NCBI GenBank assembly: GCA_002299125.1 | Contig: DBNU01000098.1 | Span: forward strand, 1-8,081 | Direction of reading: 5' to 3' | DNA: 8,081 nucleotides | Origin: Proteobacteria bacterium UBA664 | GTDB lineage: Bacteria > Pseudomonadota > Gammaproteobacteria > UBA7966 | In this document: piece by piece, positions 5,223-8,081 of the stretch | How the letters are laid out: each line of letters opens with the position of its first letter | Numbering within the stretch: the stretch's first letter is position 1 | Made by a program: the position numbers and the translations under genes | The notes under the pieces: model-generated | Told to the model about the DNA's origin: nothing | The model's input: the letters and a program-made list of their open reading frames with translations, nothing else | Database searches by the model: none

Positions 5223-6224
5223 ATGGGAGTGGCCGCCCACGCGGGCCATTTGGGAAGGGTATCCTTGATTCTGTTGGGCCGAGGCCCCTACTTCGGTCGA
5301 GTCCTGCTGCTGGCGTGGGCGGTGGCGATGGTTTCCCATCCGCCACATCCCGCGCTGGCGTTGCAGCGTGTGGTGGGTTGTGAGGCCCTGCCGCTGGTAG
5401 CGGGTGTCTACTTCGCGGGTCTGCAGGTGCTGCTCAGCTATTGGGCCGTGCTGCGCCTGCGGGACGCCGGGCAGTCCCCCCTCTGGGCCTTCTCGACCTG
5501 GGTCGGGGCACTGCCCGGGTTGGCCGCAGGAGCGGGCTATCCCATCTCCGGCGAGGCGCAGGCGCTGGCCTACGGCCTCGGCATCCTGGCGACACTGGGC
5601 ATTGGCGCCCTGGAACCGGTCGCGCGGGGCGGGGTGCGCATCGCCCACGAGCACTGGATTGGACGCTACGGTCGGCGCCTGCTGCTGCCGGTCATTCTCC
5701 TGCAGGTGCTCGTGCTTGCGCCCCGCTCGGATGCCGCCGTCGCCCGCTGGCTCATCGAGGACGGCATGCACATCGCGCCGGTGCTGCAGCAGGCGGTGGA
5801 GACACGCTGGCGCACGGAGGCCGAGTTGCCGGATTCGAATCATGCGGCTGGGCTGCCCCCACCGGAGGGCCTGACAGGCAATGCGGTGGCCTACTCCGGG
5901 GTCGGCCCCGGCGGCCGCGTGTATCTGGTCTTCGACCACCCACGGCTGCCCTGTCCAGTGCAGGGCGCCCGGATTGAACTCGTGCCTGAGGTCATCGGGT
6001 CAGATCTACTGTGGCGCTGCGTCACTGCCCTGCCCGTGGCCGCCCGTCCCCATGCCTGTCGTGAGCCGCCCGTTCCGGGGGAGCGACTACCTGCCCCGCT
6101 GTCGAGTGTGGGTGCTGCGGGCACACCGGGCGCGTTCGGATCGCAGCCCCAGGCCGGTGCTGCGGTGGCGGGGGGGCTGCTCCGGCGGCGACCGGGAGTC
6201 TGTGGGAACATGGGCCCGATATGA
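5223..6224 (+). CDS. DUF805-like membrane protein fused to a type IV pilin-like domain
   Basis: A 333-residue protein. The N-terminal part has about five hydrophobic segments (near 26-38, 54-76, 88-104, 115-131, 153-168) and a DUF805-like hallmark, the R-L-x-D-x-G-x-S-x-x-W pattern in LRLRDAGQSPLWAF (77-90), preceded by GRGPYFGRVLLLAW. The C-terminal part (about 172-281) resembles the globular domain of type IV pilins: LPDSNHAAGLPPPEGLTGN, a beta segment VYLVFDHP, then IELVP, LLWRCV (C266) and the final ACR (C279), the two cysteines forming the usual pilin disulfide loop. No prepilin peptidase site precedes it, so it is not a normal pilin. The last ~53 residues after CR are low-complexity and may be run-on into tadA. 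TTG 5265, with GGAAGGG 5 bases before it, is an attractive alternative start (319 residues). Function unknown. Confidence 0.75.
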   Translation: MGVAAHAGHLGRVSLILLGRGPYFGRVLLLAWAVAMVSHPPHPALALQRVVGCEALPLVAGVYFAGLQVLLSYWAVLRLRDAGQSPLWAFSTWVGALPGLAAGAGYPISGEAQALAYGLGILATLGIGALEPVARGGVRIAHEHWIGRYGRRLLLPVILLQVLVLAPRSDAAVARWLIEDGMHIAPVLQQAVETRWRTEAELPDSNHAAGLPPPEGLTGNAVAYSGVGPGGRVYLVFDHPRLPCPVQGARIELVPEVIGSDLLWRCVTALPVAARPHACREPPVPGERLPAPLSSVGAAGTPGAFGSQPQAGAAVAGGLLRRRPGVCGNMGPI

Positions 6225-6796
6225 GTCCCTTCAACTCCACCGATCTGCATTGGATGCGGCTGGCCGTGGCCGAGGCGGTTGCGGCCGAGGCCGTCGGCGA
6301 AGTCCCGGTCGGGGCGGTGCTCGTGCAGGCGGGTGAGGTGCTGGCCGCGGCCGGGAACCGCCCCATCGCGCAGAACGACCCCTCGGCCCACGCGGAGATG
6401 TTGGTGCTGCGTGCTGCGGCTGCCCGGATGCGGAACTATCGCCTTCCCGGCAGCACGCTGTACGTCACGCTGGAGCCCTGCGTGATGTGTGCCGGTGCCA
6501 TTGTCCTCGCGCGGGTCGAACGGGTGGTCTTCGCCGCCACCGATCCGCGGGCGGGGGCCGCGGGGAGTGTCTTCGATGTGTTGAACGTCAATCGGCTGAA
6601 CCACGCCGTCGTGCTGGAGGGCGGTTGTCTGGCGGACGAATCGGCCACCCTGCTGCGCGACTTCTTCCGCGCCCGACGCGGGCGACGCGCGGTGCCGGGT
6701 CTTGCAGTCGATGGCGAGGCTGCGACCGGGCCTGCGGTGGCAGCCATCCCGCGCACTGCATCGGCGGTTGGGCGTGAACAGGGTGAGGGCGCATGA
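6221..6796 (+). CDS. tadA: tRNA-specific adenosine-34 deaminase TadA
   Basis: Converts A34 to inosine in the wobble position of tRNA-Arg(ACG), an essential step for decoding CGN codons. The cytidine-deaminase fold is complete: zinc ligands H57, C87 and C90 and proton shuttle E59 lie in SAHAEMLVLR and LEPCVMCAGAI, at the same residue numbers as in E. coli TadA, which confirms the ATG start. EVPVGAVLV (27-35), GNRPI, NYRLPGSTLYVTLEP and the C-terminal LRDFFRARR are also conserved. At 191 residues it is somewhat longer than E. coli TadA (167) because of a Pro/Ala-rich C-terminal tail from about 157. Its start overlaps the stop of the preceding gene, and its stop overlaps pncC, both as ATGA. Its own Shine-Dalgarno sequence is poor, so translation probably depends on coupling. 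Confidence 0.96.
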   Translation: MSPFNSTDLHWMRLAVAEAVAAEAVGEVPVGAVLVQAGEVLAAAGNRPIAQNDPSAHAEMLVLRAAAARMRNYRLPGSTLYVTLEPCVMCAGAIVLARVERVVFAATDPRAGAAGSVFDVLNVNRLNHAVVLEGGCLADESATLLRDFFRARRGRRAVPGLAVDGEAATGPAVAAIPRTASAVGREQGEGA

Positions 6797-7287
6797 ACGA
6801 CGAGGCCTGCCGCGACCTGGCCGAGCCGCTCGGTGCTGCCTGTCGGACGCGCGGTCTCGTGCTCGGGACGGCGGAGTCGTGCACCGCCGGTGGCATCGCG
6901 GCGGCGCTCACGGCGGTGGCGGGCAGCTCCGTCTGGTTCGACGGGGGTTACGTCAGCTATTCCAATGACGCCAAGCAGGCCATGCTCGGGGTGCATGCCG
7001 GGACCCTCGCCCGCGCCGGCGCAGTGAGTGCGGAAGTGGTGGCCGAGATGGCCGCGGGTGTGCTCAACCGCCGACCGGTGGACCTCGCGGTGGCCGTGAG
7101 CGGCATTGCCGGACCCGACGGCGGCAGTGCCGAGAAGCCGGTCGGGCTCGTCTGGTTCGCCTGGATGACCCGTGGTGCAGAGCCTGAGCTTGAGTCCCGG
7201 ATCTTCCCGGGCGACCGTGCCGCAGTGCGGCAGGCGGCGGTCAGACACGCGCTCGCCGGCCTGCTCCGGTGCGTTCCCGGCCCCTGA
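6793..7287 (+). CDS. pncC: Nicotinamide-nucleotide amidase PncC (CinA C-terminal family)
   Basis: Deamidates nicotinamide mononucleotide to nicotinate mononucleotide, recycling NMN formed by DNA ligase and other reactions. This is the stand-alone CinA C-terminal domain, 164 residues, with the expected motifs LGTAESCTAGGIAAALT (24-40, catalytic Ser region), FDGGYVSYSNDAKQAMLGV (49-67), GAVSAEVVAEMAAGV and AVSGIAGPDGGSAEKPVGLVWFAW. There is no N-terminal molybdopterin-binding-like domain as in full CinA. Position directly before recA is a standard arrangement in gammaproteobacteria. The start overlaps the tadA stop as ATGA, with GAGGG just upstream. Confidence 0.95.
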   Translation: MNDEACRDLAEPLGAACRTRGLVLGTAESCTAGGIAAALTAVAGSSVWFDGGYVSYSNDAKQAMLGVHAGTLARAGAVSAEVVAEMAAGVLNRRPVDLAVAVSGIAGPDGGSAEKPVGLVWFAWMTRGAEPELESRIFPGDRAAVRQAAVRHALAGLLRCVPGP

Positions 7288-7298
7288 ACCGCGCCGCT

Positions 7299-7322
7299 GG
7301 CGCGAGCGCCGGGCACGCCCGG
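7299..7322. terminator. Two adjoining GC hairpins after pncC
   Basis: GGCG-cgag-CGCC (7299-7310) is followed immediately by CCGGGC-ac-GCCCGG (7309-7322). They lie 11 bases after the pncC stop and before recA. There is no T-run, so an intrinsic terminator is doubtful; they may still attenuate read-through or simply reflect high GC content. Confidence 0.28.
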
Positions 7323-7390
7323 ATCGGCCGCTGGCCCCTGTGTTAGGCTCGCGTCCGAGTCTCGTTTCCCGTCGCAACAGGATTGAAACC

Positions 7391-8081
<691 letters not shown>

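Noticed and set aside
3820..5939. Long minus-strand open frames (3820-4770 and 4716-5939) opposite nrsF, the repressor, the His-rich gene and the membrane protein
   Set aside because: Gln/Arg/Gly-rich or Val/Met-rich translations with no family similarity, typical of antisense frames in GC-rich coding DNA; the plus-strand genes have clear domains and ribosome sites.
7337..7380. Possible LexA box upstream of recA
   Set aside because: CTGT and ACAG are present but far from the required 8-base spacing, and the nearest alternative half site is TTTC.

Overview
The window is GC-rich, gene-dense proteobacterial chromosome. The order tadA, pncC, recA at the right end and the protein families present fit a gammaproteobacterium best; a betaproteobacterium cannot be excluded from sequence alone.

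Layout. (1) Bases 1-525 (+): the last codons of a HigB-type toxin, then a HigA-type antitoxin whose reading frame runs on antisense into its neighbour. (2) Bases 367-2814 (-): a four-gene operon read leftwards, consisting of a DUF2282 bufferin precursor with signal peptide (bufA), a DUF692/MNIO multinuclear iron enzyme (bufB), a DUF2063 partner (bufC) and a DoxX-type membrane protein. This is a complete copper-associated RiPP operon of the bufferin (Buf/Hvf/Gig) kind. (3) Bases 2815-3136: a divergent control region in which both flanking operons carry a motif matching the SigF promoter described in Caulobacter (GTAACC, 15 or 16 bases, CGAA). (4) Bases 3137-4335 (+): an ECF sigma factor of the SigF (ECF16) type, overlapping by 4 bases with its six-helix DUF1109/NrsF anti-sigma factor. 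(5) Bases 4377-5174 (+): a second, independent metal module made of an ArsR/SmtB repressor with an intact alpha5 zinc site, a 24-base palindromic operator on its own start codon, and a 28-histidine cytoplasmic protein built from two repeats. (6) Bases 5223-6224 (+): an unusual membrane protein with a DUF805-like N-terminal part and a type IV pilin-like C-terminal domain. (7) Bases 6221-8081 (+): tadA (tRNA A34 deaminase), pncC (NMN deamidase) and the first 230 codons of recA.

How they work together. The inferred circuit in regions 2-4 is that metal stress acts on the cysteines of NrsF, SigF is released, and SigF transcribes both its own gene and the divergent bufferin operon, whose peptide is secreted to the periplasm to chelate copper. 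Regions 5 and 2-4 together form a small metal-defence island with one periplasmic buffer (BufA) and one cytoplasmic buffer (the His-rich protein). It lies between a toxin-antitoxin module and conserved housekeeping genes. Six neighbouring gene pairs share a 4-base ATGA stop/start overlap, so translational coupling is the rule here.
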